From: an uncultured Veillonella sp.
GTDB lineage: Bacteria; Bacillota; Negativicutes; Veillonellales; Veillonellaceae
NCBI GenBank assembly: GCA_959608595.1
Contig: CAUHTB010000004.1
Coordinates: 1-12,715, forward strand
DNA length: 12,715 nucleotides
Direction: 5' to 3'
The notes below the pieces were generated by a model that saw only the letters and a list, made by a program, of their open reading frames with translations, was not told the origin of the DNA and searched no databases. The position numbers and the translations under genes are program-made. Shown one piece after another: positions 1-6,869 of the stretch (positions within the stretch are counted from its first letter, which is position 1; the number at the start of each line of letters is the position of its first letter).

Positions 1-2
1 AC

Positions 3-950
3 TATAGAGTGTTTACTGATAATGGAAGTCTTAATTTAGAAATTGACTATGCTGATTACAAAGACTATGACTGGCGTAACACAAAAATAGCTTATGAAAA
101 ACTAACGGACAAGAATGTTCGTGATTTCTTTCAGGACATGGCAAAACATAATCCAGCAAAACACATTTCTGATATAAAGGGCACTGTATTTTCATATCCT
201 ACTGTTACCTACAGCACTTGGGATAGCATGAAGATGCCACACCTTGAAAACGGTAAAAAAACAACGCTCACTATCGACACGATCAATTTTAAATTTAAGG
301 GCTATAACATGCGTCATCCCTTATATCACGCAGGATTTGTCTATTATAATAACACCCCTGTTCTGAACAAGGTTCCTACAAATAAATTATTGGCCAATTA
401 TGTGCTTCCCTCTGTGCAAAACCTAAATGAATTAAATCAATATTCACGCATAGAAAACTTAAACGGTGTACAATACCGAGTACCAAAAGACGCCATATAC
501 GAAGGTCAACGTAAGGGCTCCGACCACCAAGATATTAGACACTACAAAAAAGGGAACATAATATTCTTTGTTTCTACTGACAATGTTCCTAAGAACCCAT
601 ATGCGCGTGATCTTGTTGTAAATGGTCATTACAATTTTAAAACGGAGTTAAATACGTCCTGGGATATTTACTATTCCTACCCAACATCAGATTATATTAA
701 TTATGCCGTTATATGGAATAATAATATTCCTGGGCTATCCACACACATCTATAAACCCCATAAAGATGATCACATCCTAACCTTTTACTCCTATGATGGA
801 ACCTATAGTTTTATCTATACCATCATTTATCCAAGTTTTTTACATGCTGAGGAAGTTCAAAAATTACGGAATATGATTGAGTTTTTTGACTCTACCAATA
901 ATCCTAGCTTTAAACTGAAAGAGCATGTTCTATTCCCAGAAACAGAGTAG
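3..950 (+). CDS. Uncharacterised protein, family shared with the genes at 1109-2350 and 12065-12715 (5' end outside window)
   Basis: The reading frame is open from the left edge, and the first possible start inside the window is a GTG at position 9 without a visible ribosome binding site. I therefore treat the gene as cut by the window edge, with its N-terminus and any signal peptide missing. I do not recognise a named domain. Counting from the GTG, the visible protein has LANYVLPSV (about residues 128-136), then YRVPK, then IWNNNIP (near 236), then LRNMIEF near the C-terminus. The same motifs in the same order and similar spacing occur in the two other genes named, one of which carries a Sec signal peptide, so an exported location is inferred. 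The protein is rich in Tyr and Asn. It converges on the 1109-2350 gene, and the two share a terminator. Function unknown. Confidence 0.75.
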   Translation, partial: YRVFTDNGSLNLEIDYADYKDYDWRNTKIAYEKLTDKNVRDFFQDMAKHNPAKHISDIKGTVFSYPTVTYSTWDSMKMPHLENGKKTTLTIDTINFKFKGYNMRHPLYHAGFVYYNNTPVLNKVPTNKLLANYVLPSVQNLNELNQYSRIENLNGVQYRVPKDAIYEGQRKGSDHQDIRHYKKGNIIFFVSTDNVPKNPYARDLVVNGHYNFKTELNTSWDIYYSYPTSDYINYAVIWNNNIPGLSTHIYKPHKDDHILTFYSYDGTYSFIYTIIYPSFLHAEEVQKLRNMIEFFDSTNNPSFKLKEHVLFPETE

Positions 951-1006
951 CGCCATGCCCATTAAAACATTATTCAAAATCAACCTAATAGTATCAGACG
1001 TATAAA

Positions 1007-1048
1007 CAAAACAGCCAGTACTGCAAATCGCAATACTGGCTGCTTTTC
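1007..1048. terminator. Bidirectional rho-independent terminator between convergent genes
   Basis: The arms CAGCCAGTACTGC (1012-1024) and GCAATACTGGCTG (1030-1042) pair over 13 positions with one mismatch around a 5-nt loop. A run of A precedes the stem and TTTT follows it, so it can stop transcription from both sides: the gene ending at 950 (+) and the gene ending at 1109 (-). Confidence 0.85.
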
Positions 1049-1108
1049 TCTCTATTTCTTTTTAGACATAAGTGTACCCAAACAGATAGATAACATATTA
1101 ATTAAGCT

Positions 1109-2350
1109 TTAAGGCAATTTAAAAACATCAGCTTCCCAAAGGTGCTTCAGCACAGGAAACTCTTGCTTATTCTGACGACTAATCAGCCTTGCCATTTCTA
1201 CCATATTACGAATATCATGATAAGACCTCTTCACCTCATTGGCTTTATAAGCAACTTCAATGCTATACACATATTGATCATCACGGATTGTAAAATATGT
1301 ATAATTAGTACCATTATCAAATTTTATACTGCCGCTAAATGCAGGCACACCATTATTCCAAATGGTAGCATTATCATTAGCTGAGTACGGATATTTTCGA
1401 CTCACCGTATCTATCGTAGTAAAAGCACCTGCATAAAAATGTTTTTCATCATTTGGAAAAATCGGACGACGCTTAACTAGCTGCACTATACCCCCACCCT
1501 CGTAAACGCGTGTTTCCTCACCATAGGAGGTAGGCTCGTAATCAGCTTTTCGCTTACTATTCTTGAACACACGATATTCAAAGTTTCCCCATTTTTCAAC
1601 ATTAGAATAGCGATCTATTGCTTTTGTATCCTCTACCGATGGAATCACATAATTCGCTAAAGCCCCTTCTGCATAATTAATATGATCAGGATTGCCATTG
1701 CCACGGTTTATGATGTTAACACGATACACATGGTTCATATCACTAGGTAGGGAAAACTCAACACCTGTATTTGTTCGCGGCTCAATTTTCTCCTCTTTTC
1801 CAGGGATACTTGTCATAATCCCATACTTCTGATGCCATTGGCCATTTTTTACCGTTTTATATGTGAAAGCACGATCCGTATAGGTGGTCTTATGGTCTAC
1901 ATCCACAACGATATCTGCATTCATACTTTTAATATAATATTGAGGGCTACCATTTACTACATTAACTACTGGATTAGTGCCATCATTAATCACCTTATTT
2001 TCAAGGCTTGGATAAGGCATAGAAAAACGAATATGCTGTGTATCATTGTCAAAGATAAACACCGTACTCTGATTAGCTTGACGTTTTAAAAACTTAGCAT
2101 TACCCTCCATATATGACTTAGCTTGCTCCAAGGTCCTACGCCCATCTCTTACAGTCTGTGCTACAACAGGACCTGAACGACGTCTAAATTGAGCCTCCAC
2201 AAGATCCATATCAGCACTATTATAAGAATAGCTTTCATAAGCAGTATCAGGTACCATGGCATCACCACCAGGGATATCTATATTGGCAGCATGAGCTGTT
2301 ACCATAAGGCCAAGTGCGCAAAGACCTGTTAAAATTGCTTTCTTTATCAT
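1109..2350 (-). CDS. Exported protein of uncharacterised family (full-length member)
   Basis: This 413-residue protein has a clear Sec signal peptide: positive MIKK, a hydrophobic stretch, and a predicted cut after AHA near residue 21. No lipobox is seen, so it is likely periplasmic, though outer-membrane association cannot be excluded. The start is supported by GAGGG about 8 nt upstream of the ATG. The C-terminal half holds the motifs shared with the genes at 3-950 and 12065-12715: LANYVIPSV (231-239), EYRVFK (258-263), TIWNNGVP (329-336) and IRNMVE (380-385). The N-terminal half is less conserved in the other copies. It is the last gene of a minus-strand cluster, 35 bp after the flavin-reductase-like gene, and ends at the shared bidirectional terminator. 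No catalytic motif is recognisable. The gene call is firm, the function unknown. Confidence 0.88.
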   Translation of the reverse strand: MIKKAILTGLCALGLMVTAHAANIDIPGGDAMVPDTAYESYSYNSADMDLVEAQFRRRSGPVVAQTVRDGRRTLEQAKSYMEGNAKFLKRQANQSTVFIFDNDTQHIRFSMPYPSLENKVINDGTNPVVNVVNGSPQYYIKSMNADIVVDVDHKTTYTDRAFTYKTVKNGQWHQKYGIMTSIPGKEEKIEPRTNTGVEFSLPSDMNHVYRVNIINRGNGNPDHINYAEGALANYVIPSVEDTKAIDRYSNVEKWGNFEYRVFKNSKRKADYEPTSYGEETRVYEGGGIVQLVKRRPIFPNDEKHFYAGAFTTIDTVSRKYPYSANDNATIWNNGVPAFSGSIKFDNGTNYTYFTIRDDQYVYSIEVAYKANEVKRSYHDIRNMVEMARLISRQNKQEFPVLKHLWEADVFKLP

Positions 2351-2385
2351 ATAATTCCCTCAATATAAATAGGCCTTATATAAGA

Positions 2386-2922
2386 CTAACCTTCTATAGC
2401 CTCAACTACTTCGCCGATGTACATATAGTGCGGTTCCCAGCAATCTTTGCCAGCTTGGGTGTACATGGACGGATTGGCCGCATAATATTCCTTTACGCTA
2501 TCCGCCAAATGAGCTTCATCAAATTGGTGTTCATATAATTTTTTACATACAAATGTTAAATCTGCTTCTTTGAAAGTCACGCCGTTCCTTGCCGCTACTG
2601 GTGTTAGCCCAGAGTTAGCTACCTTATCTTCGTTGCGACCAGAATGAGATCCTAAATAACCAAGTGCCTTGCGATGGCTTTCAGGGAAGAAACTAACGGT
2701 AAAGGTATCGTATTTCGCCATAAATTCTTGTGTATAACGAGCTGGATGGATGTACACGGTCACCGTGGAAATATCCCCGCCATTAGGGCCCCATACGTTG
2801 CCCATACTGCCCCAGCTAACTGTACACGTATTAAAATCATCAAACGTACCAGCCGTAACAAGAGCCCAACGTTCCTCAAACATGGTAAAAGCTTTATAAT
2901 CCTTCGTTTCAAATGGTTTCAT
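2386..2922 (-). CDS. Flavin reductase-like (FMN-binding split-barrel) protein
   Basis: This 178-residue protein has the length and layout of the flavin reductase-like family, soluble cytoplasmic proteins that bind FMN or FAD. Visible marks are WALVTAG (19-25), followed by the N-T-C-T-V-S-W-G-S-M-G segment (31-41) that in this family lines the flavin phosphate site, then HPARYT (59-64), GSHSGRNEDK (91-100), and the closing strand HYMYIGEVVEAIEG at the C-terminus. The ATG is preceded by a strong GGAGG at about 5 nt. It lies 21 bp after the exported-protein gene at 2944-3543 and 35 bp before the exported 413-residue protein, so the three are probably co-transcribed. The electron donor and the substrate cannot be read from the sequence. 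The family assignment is from motif memory, not from a search. Confidence 0.8.
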   Translation of the reverse strand: MKPFETKDYKAFTMFEERWALVTAGTFDDFNTCTVSWGSMGNVWGPNGGDISTVTVYIHPARYTQEFMAKYDTFTVSFFPESHRKALGYLGSHSGRNEDKVANSGLTPVAARNGVTFKEADLTFVCKKLYEHQFDEAHLADSVKEYYAANPSMYTQAGKDCWEPHYMYIGEVVEAIEG

Positions 2923-2943
2923 AGTAACCTCCGAACATAGAAT

Positions 2944-3543
2944 TTACTTAACAACACCCTCATCAAAATGTTCTTTATACACTTCATAATACATCGCATC
3001 AGCGATATCGTAAAACTCTTTATTTAAAGAATCTTTCACAACGGGTCTACGCGCAAAGGCACCGCGATCGATAGGCCGAGGCGTTCCATCAAAGCCAAAG
3101 CGACTGATTTCCTCTTCATCGCGCATAATCCCTGGATTAGACCACATATCTTCATTCATATTCGCATCCGCATCAGTATTAATCGCCGTTGACCCTTGCT
3201 GTTGCGCCCGATAGACCTTGCTAGCTGCGGAATTACTACTATCATAGGTGAATGTCATGTCCTTAACGGTAATCACTTTCTCATCATTCCACTGATACGC
3301 TTTATATACCGTCGCCTTAATCGTATAAATAGGCGGCTCAAACCCGATGACCTTCACCGTATTCACGTCAATATAGGACGCGCCACGCTCGTCTACATTA
3401 GGAATATCCGACACAAACTGAGATACCTGCTTAAACTGCGGCTGAGACGTGAGCTCCTCAATTGTAATTGCTTGGGCTGAAATGGTGAAAGCTAGCATAA
3501 GCCCTAGCGTTATTAAAAATCGATGTAACATATATCTTCTCAT
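2944..3543 (-). CDS. Small exported protein, unrecognised
   Basis: This protein of 195-199 residues has a Sec signal peptide ending in SAQA (about residue 25), so the mature part is likely periplasmic. Two starts are possible. The outer ATG (3543) has no visible ribosome binding site. The inner ATG at 3531 (giving MLHRFLITL) has GAGAAG a few bases upstream and makes a more typical signal peptide, so it may be the true start. The mature protein has a beta-rich N-terminal part (residues 40-100), a central acidic, low-complexity stretch rich in Asn and Asp (about 120-145), and an Arg-rich segment (155-167). I recognise no family. It is the first gene of the minus-strand cluster with the flavin-reductase-like gene and the 413-residue exported protein. 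Confidence 0.75.
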   Translation of the reverse strand: MRRYMLHRFLITLGLMLAFTISAQAITIEELTSQPQFKQVSQFVSDIPNVDERGASYIDVNTVKVIGFEPPIYTIKATVYKAYQWNDEKVITVKDMTFTYDSSNSAASKVYRAQQQGSTAINTDADANMNEDMWSNPGIMRDEEEISRFGFDGTPRPIDRGAFARRPVVKDSLNKEFYDIADAMYYEVYKEHFDEGVVK

Positions 3544-3642
3544 ATTTCTAAACTTTTACAAAATAAATAAACACAACCTTATAAGCATAAGTATACTATG
3601 CAAATAAGACTGTGCCTATTATTTATAAGTTTATATTTATTT

Positions 3643-3663
3643 CAATTTGACGATATATCTTTA
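3643..3663. repeat. Left copy of direct repeat bracketing the CRISPR-Cas locus
   Basis: TTTGACGATATATCTTTA (3646-3663) recurs at 11386-11405 as the same sequence with one extra AT. The match extends a few bases to the left (TCAA against TCAT). The right copy carries the -35 box of a near-consensus promoter. The left copy has the -35-like TTGACG but no -10 box at a workable distance. One copy lies just beyond the leader-distal end of the array, the other just beyond the tracrRNA. Confidence 0.55.
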
Positions 3664-3706
3664 CAAAATAAAGCTCAAAGTGCATTTAAAAGGGCATAGG
3701 TAATAG

Positions 3707-3746
3707 AAGTCGATCTTATCCACGATCAAAAATCGACTTTTAATTT
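3707..3746 (+). terminator. Inverted repeat beside the array's distal end, possible terminator
   Basis: AAGTCGAT (3707-3714) and ATCGACTT (3732-3739) form an 8-bp perfect stem around a 17-nt loop, and TTTAATTTT overlaps and follows on the plus strand. Read on the minus strand, the direction of the pre-crRNA, there is no T-run after the stem, so it would be a poor intrinsic terminator for the array. No plus-strand gene leads into it. It may be a relic or a structural element. The rest of 3544-3763 is AT-rich and holds nothing else I can name beyond the left direct repeat. Confidence 0.35.
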
Positions 3747-3777
3747 TAGCCACTATAAACTGCCATACTAACCAAAC

Positions 3778-4921
3778 CAGAATTACACCACTCTCAAATA
3801 CCTGTGTAAGTAGGCATTCTAAAGTTTAAGTTTTAGAGGTTTACAGAATTACACTACTCTCAAACGCCTTAGATCCATTCCTGAAAGGTAGAGAAGTTTT
3901 AGAGGTTTACAGAATTACACTACTCTCAAACGGTAGTTGCCGATAGCTATTTTTTGATTTAGTTTTAGAGATTTACAGAATTACACTACTCTCAAACACA
4001 TGGTTTAAGCGTTATTTTAAATCGATTGTTTTAGAGATTTACAGAATTACACTACTCTCAAACTAGCGTTGCAATCGGTCGCACAAACAATATGTTTTAG
4101 AGATTTACAGAATTACACTACTCTCAAACGCGTATCAGTAACCACATCAAGATTATTGGGTTTTAGAGATTTACAGAATTACACTACTCTCAAACTGATA
4201 TTTACACAACAATAACAGGGCGAACGTTTTAGAGATTTACAGAATTACACTACTCTCAAACGTATGAGCATATGACGGCCAATCGAATTGAGTTTTAGAG
4301 ATTTACAGAATTACACTACTCTCAAACGCGTAATTAGTGATAGAGTAATCCTTGATGGTTTTAGAGATTTACAGAATTACACTACTCTCAAACCAGCCTT
4401 AGCCTCTGCCGTATATTTAGCGAGTTTTAGAGATTTACAGAATTACACTACTCTCAAACACATCGCATACATTTGCAGACTTATCAAACGTTTTAGAGAT
4501 TTACAGAATTACACTACTCTCAAACGCATTTGATGATGTACACAAAACAGACAGTGTTTTAGAGATTTACAGAATTACACTACTCTCAAACCCAAGCAAT
4601 TTTGAAAATGGGTTTGTAGATGTTTTAGAGATTTACAGAATTACACTACTCTCAAACCGATGGGTTGCACCATTATGGCGACTATTGGTTTTAGAGATTT
4701 ACAGAATTACACTACTCTCAAACCTATTTCACGTTTCTCATTGAAATAATAAAGTTTTAGAGATTTACAGAATTACACTACTCTCAAACCAGTATCTTGT
4801 GTATTTAAATTCTTTCTCTGTTTTAGAGATTTACAGAATTACACTACTCTCAAACTGTAGTCCTTAATAGTGTGTAGTTTTTCTAGTTTTAGAGATTTAC
4901 AGAATTACACTACTCTCAAAC
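3778..4921 (-). CRISPR. Type II-A CRISPR array: 18 repeats, 17 spacers, transcribed on the minus strand
   Basis: Seventeen 36-bp repeats start every 66 bp from 3830 to 4886, and a truncated eighteenth lies at 3778-3799. In crRNA sense (minus) the repeat begins GTTTGAGAGTAGTG, continues TAATTCTGTAAAT and ends CTCTAAAAC. Every spacer is exactly 30 bp. The two repeats at 3830 and 3896 carry a G for A change at plus-strand repeat position 10 (TTTTAGAGG), and the terminal copy keeps only its 22 bp next to the last spacer, with two changes. Degeneration at this end marks it as leader-distal and oldest, so the newest spacer is 4856-4885. The direction also follows from the tracrRNA anti-repeat, which pairs only with the minus-strand transcript. 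I matched no spacer by eye to any sequence in the window. Because 66 is divisible by 3, the array gives an artificial repetitive open frame, which is not a gene. Confidence 0.98.
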
Positions 4922-4985
4922 CCCAAACTAAATTTGAGGCTCAAGAGTAACTCGGGCTACCACCAGGTGTAATTCTGTATTCTCT
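4922..4985 (-). promoter_or_regulatory. CRISPR leader containing a cis anti-repeat
   Basis: These 64 bp fill the whole gap between the csn2 stop codon and the first repeat. Read in the pre-crRNA direction, they contain TACAGAATTACAC (4979-4967), complementary over 13 bp to bases 12-24 of the first repeat. AGAGA (4985-4981) is complementary to UCUCU of the same repeat. CTCAAAT (4938-4932) is complementary to its first seven bases (one G-U). Between the arms is a small hairpin, GTAGC-CCGA-GTTAC (4960-4947). The leader plus first repeat could therefore fold into a three-way junction. No -10 box is seen inside the leader; a good one lies just upstream in csn2. Pairing is read from the sequence; any function is inference. 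Confidence 0.65.
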
Positions 4986-5660
4986 TTAAATAACACAGAA
5001 ATCATTATCTAAAATATACCCATTTATAAGGCTTTTATCAAGCTTTTCTTTGTTTAGAAATCCTGTTGTTAGACAAACTAAGCGTAATTGCCGACTCAGC
5101 ATATTTTGATAAAATGCATTAAGCTCATCATCATTTAAAACTAGATCTAAATTTACCACAATATATAACATAGGAGATAATAATGAATCTACCACTTCTA
5201 TATAGGACATTAGATCCATAATATCTCCTTTACGATTAAACTCAAAATTAAAACTTCCTAATTTAATAAGTTCAGCAGTACCAATTTCAAGTTTATGTTG
5301 AATCGATAAAGGATATCCAAATTCTAAAGAGTAGTAAAAAGCATGCAGTCGATTAACAATATCGGCTACTTCTTCTGTCATCAATAAAGCTTCTTTAGAT
5401 AGCTGGTTTTGTAATTTAGTTAATAGAGTTTTACTATTTACATCCACATATAATGGGTTCAGTATTATATGACTATATTTATCTATAGTAAATGCCTTAT
5501 CCTTGTCATTTAAGATCCACGGCCCTTCACCACCATCACACTGTATATCAAGTTCTGTAACCATGCGTCGAAATACTTTACGATCTTCAAAGGATATCAC
5601 CGTTACCTTATCATTAGATATTTCAAAATCCAATATAGAGTCTTGATACATCAATTTCAT
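4986..5660 (-). CDS. csn2: Type II-A adaptation protein Csn2
   Basis: The protein has 224 residues, the usual size of the short Csn2 group. In characterised members Csn2 forms a tetrameric ring that encircles double-stranded DNA ends and is needed for spacer acquisition with Cas1, Cas2 and Cas9. The call rests on its place as fourth gene after cas9-cas1-cas2 and directly before the array, on size, and on the mixed alpha/beta pattern with a helical middle (about residues 75-140) and a C-terminal strand-helix region including LYIVVNLDLVL (residues 163-173). Its ATG overlaps the cas2 stop in ATGA, and GAGAGGG lies about 10 nt upstream, so translation is probably coupled. It is AT-rich like the 3' end of cas9 and unlike cas1. 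Its last codons appear to hold the array promoter. Csn2 proteins diverge strongly, so there is no single diagnostic motif to cite. Confidence 0.88.
   Translation of the reverse strand: MKLMYQDSILDFEISNDKVTVISFEDRKVFRRMVTELDIQCDGGEGPWILNDKDKAFTIDKYSHIILNPLYVDVNSKTLLTKLQNQLSKEALLMTEEVADIVNRLHAFYYSLEFGYPLSIQHKLEIGTAELIKLGSFNFEFNRKGDIMDLMSYIEVVDSLLSPMLYIVVNLDLVLNDDELNAFYQNMLSRQLRLVCLTTGFLNKEKLDKSLINGYILDNDFCVI
5013..5041 (-). promoter_or_regulatory. Probable promoter of the CRISPR array, inside csn2
   Basis: On the minus strand, TTGATA (5041-5036), a 17-bp spacer and TATATT (5018-5013) match a vegetative promoter well. Transcription would begin near 5006, in the last codons of csn2, and give a transcript that includes the full leader anti-repeat before the first repeat. 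The array may also be read from the cas operon. Confidence 0.55.
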
Positions 5661-5977
5661 ATCATGAGCACCCTCTCTGTTGAATCTATAACTTCACTTT
5701 GCTTATCTCCAACTACAATTTCCATTCTGGAAAACTGCTTTTCTGTGACAGTTAACATAAATAAGCTACCACTTGGTGGCTTATTTTTTCGTACATGTTC
5801 CATGATAAGATTAGCACTAGTTGTATTAAGAACTAACTTTGAATATACAGACTCTTGTAACATAAGGAAGCCAGATACAATTAAATACTTTCTAAAATTC
5901 CTATATTCTTTTCGATCTTCCGATGTTAACGTCGGCAAGTCAAACATCACTAGTATTCGCATAAATCTATAGCTCAT
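5657..5977 (-). CDS. cas2: CRISPR-associated endonuclease-fold protein Cas2
   Basis: This 106-residue protein has the ferredoxin-like Cas2 fold. The first strand RILVMFDLP (residues 7-15) includes Asp13, the usual metal-site aspartate. A basic helix with RKEYRNFRKYL follows, then the strand GFLMLQESVYSKL and the late strand LTVTEKQF that is typical of type II Cas2. In the Cas1-Cas2 integrase, Cas2 forms the central dimer that measures and holds the new spacer. The start chosen gives MSYRFMRIL, as is common in type II Cas2, and overlaps the end of cas1 by 11 nt. An inner Met at residue 6 would begin 4 nt after the cas1 stop and is the alternative. The 3' end overlaps csn2 by 4 nt. Confidence 0.95.
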   Translation of the reverse strand: MSYRFMRILVMFDLPTLTSEDRKEYRNFRKYLIVSGFLMLQESVYSKLVLNTTSANLIMEHVRKNKPPSGSLFMLTVTEKQFSRMEIVVGDKQSEVIDSTERVLMI

Positions 5978-6842
5978 ATTCTATAAACCTAATCTGATTA
6001 GCATCGTGAGTACGCAATGCATCAAATACACTTTTACAATAAATCCGAATTGCCGCACTAAAGGTTTGAACTGTATCATTTATCTTTACATCTTCAGATA
6101 AAAGTTCTATAAGTGAAAGCTTTACATTGCGATCAAATTCTGTAGGTCTTAACTTGATAACTACTGCATCAACAAACCCACGCAATGGCTCCATTAAATC
6201 AGATCCTAGATTATACGGATTAAATTGATTACAGTGATTTAGCCCTAACTGAGTAATATATCCTAAAGATAAAATCTCTCGATTTACTGCGGAAAGCAAT
6301 ATGGCATATCCATAATTAAGGGCTGCATTAATAGGATTATCTTGTTCTCGAGAAAATGATTTTCCAAACAAAGCATTGAAATATACCTTTGCAGCATGTC
6401 CTTCACGTTGAGTTTCATCATTTAAGTTCAACTCATCTAGATATTGATATAACAACTCTGCCTCAGCCAACTCTTGATGCTGCAGTAAGTCGGCTTGATT
6501 CATAATTTTATGCCGTACAATTTCAGTCCAAATATAAGCTTGCAAATCTTTCGACCACTCAGCCTGCTCCCGACAGCGTTTACTACAATTATGACTACCG
6601 TGTAAAGGAAGAACCTCACTAGCAGGGTTACGTTTCTCATCACAAAAGACAATAGCTACCTTCTTTTTAATCAACTCATTTAGGAGTACGGCGGTGAGAC
6701 TCACCGCCGTAGATTCAATAATCAACATATAGATTTCATCAATATATACTTTAGTCGTTTCAAAGTCTTTGCGAATAATCATGTAATTCATTTTAAAATC
6801 TAACTTAGAACGACTACCTATGACTACTGTACGCCAACTCAT
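5967..6842 (-). CDS. cas1: CRISPR-associated integrase Cas1
   Basis: Cas1 is the metal-dependent integrase that inserts spacers at the leader-repeat junction. The protein is 291 residues from the chosen start, MSWRTVVIG, which is the usual opening of type II Cas1 and has AGGGG 5 nt upstream of the ATG. An in-frame ATG at 6866 would add eight residues and has poorer support. The N-terminal beta domain spans about residues 1-85 and the helical catalytic domain follows. The expected metal ligands are seen: Glu147 in REGHAAKVYF, His203 in GLNHCNQFN, and Glu218 in DLMEPLR. It lies 27 bp after cas9 and overlaps cas2, so the genes form one operon. Its base composition (about 35% G+C in one counted stretch) is higher than that of csn2 or the end of cas9. 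Confidence 0.97.
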   Translation of the reverse strand: MSWRTVVIGSRSKLDFKMNYMIIRKDFETTKVYIDEIYMLIIESTAVSLTAVLLNELIKKKVAIVFCDEKRNPASEVLPLHGSHNCSKRCREQAEWSKDLQAYIWTEIVRHKIMNQADLLQHQELAEAELLYQYLDELNLNDETQREGHAAKVYFNALFGKSFSREQDNPINAALNYGYAILLSAVNREILSLGYITQLGLNHCNQFNPYNLGSDLMEPLRGFVDAVVIKLRPTEFDRNVKLSLIELLSEDVKINDTVQTFSAAIRIYCKSVFDALRTHDANQIRFIEYEL

Positions 6843-6869
6843 AATAACCCCTAACACTAACCCCACGCT

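Noticed and set aside
4288..4533. Open frame encoding a repetitive protein across the array
   Set aside because: It is the CRISPR array read in frame; the 66-bp period is 22 codons. No ribosome binding site or protein-like composition.
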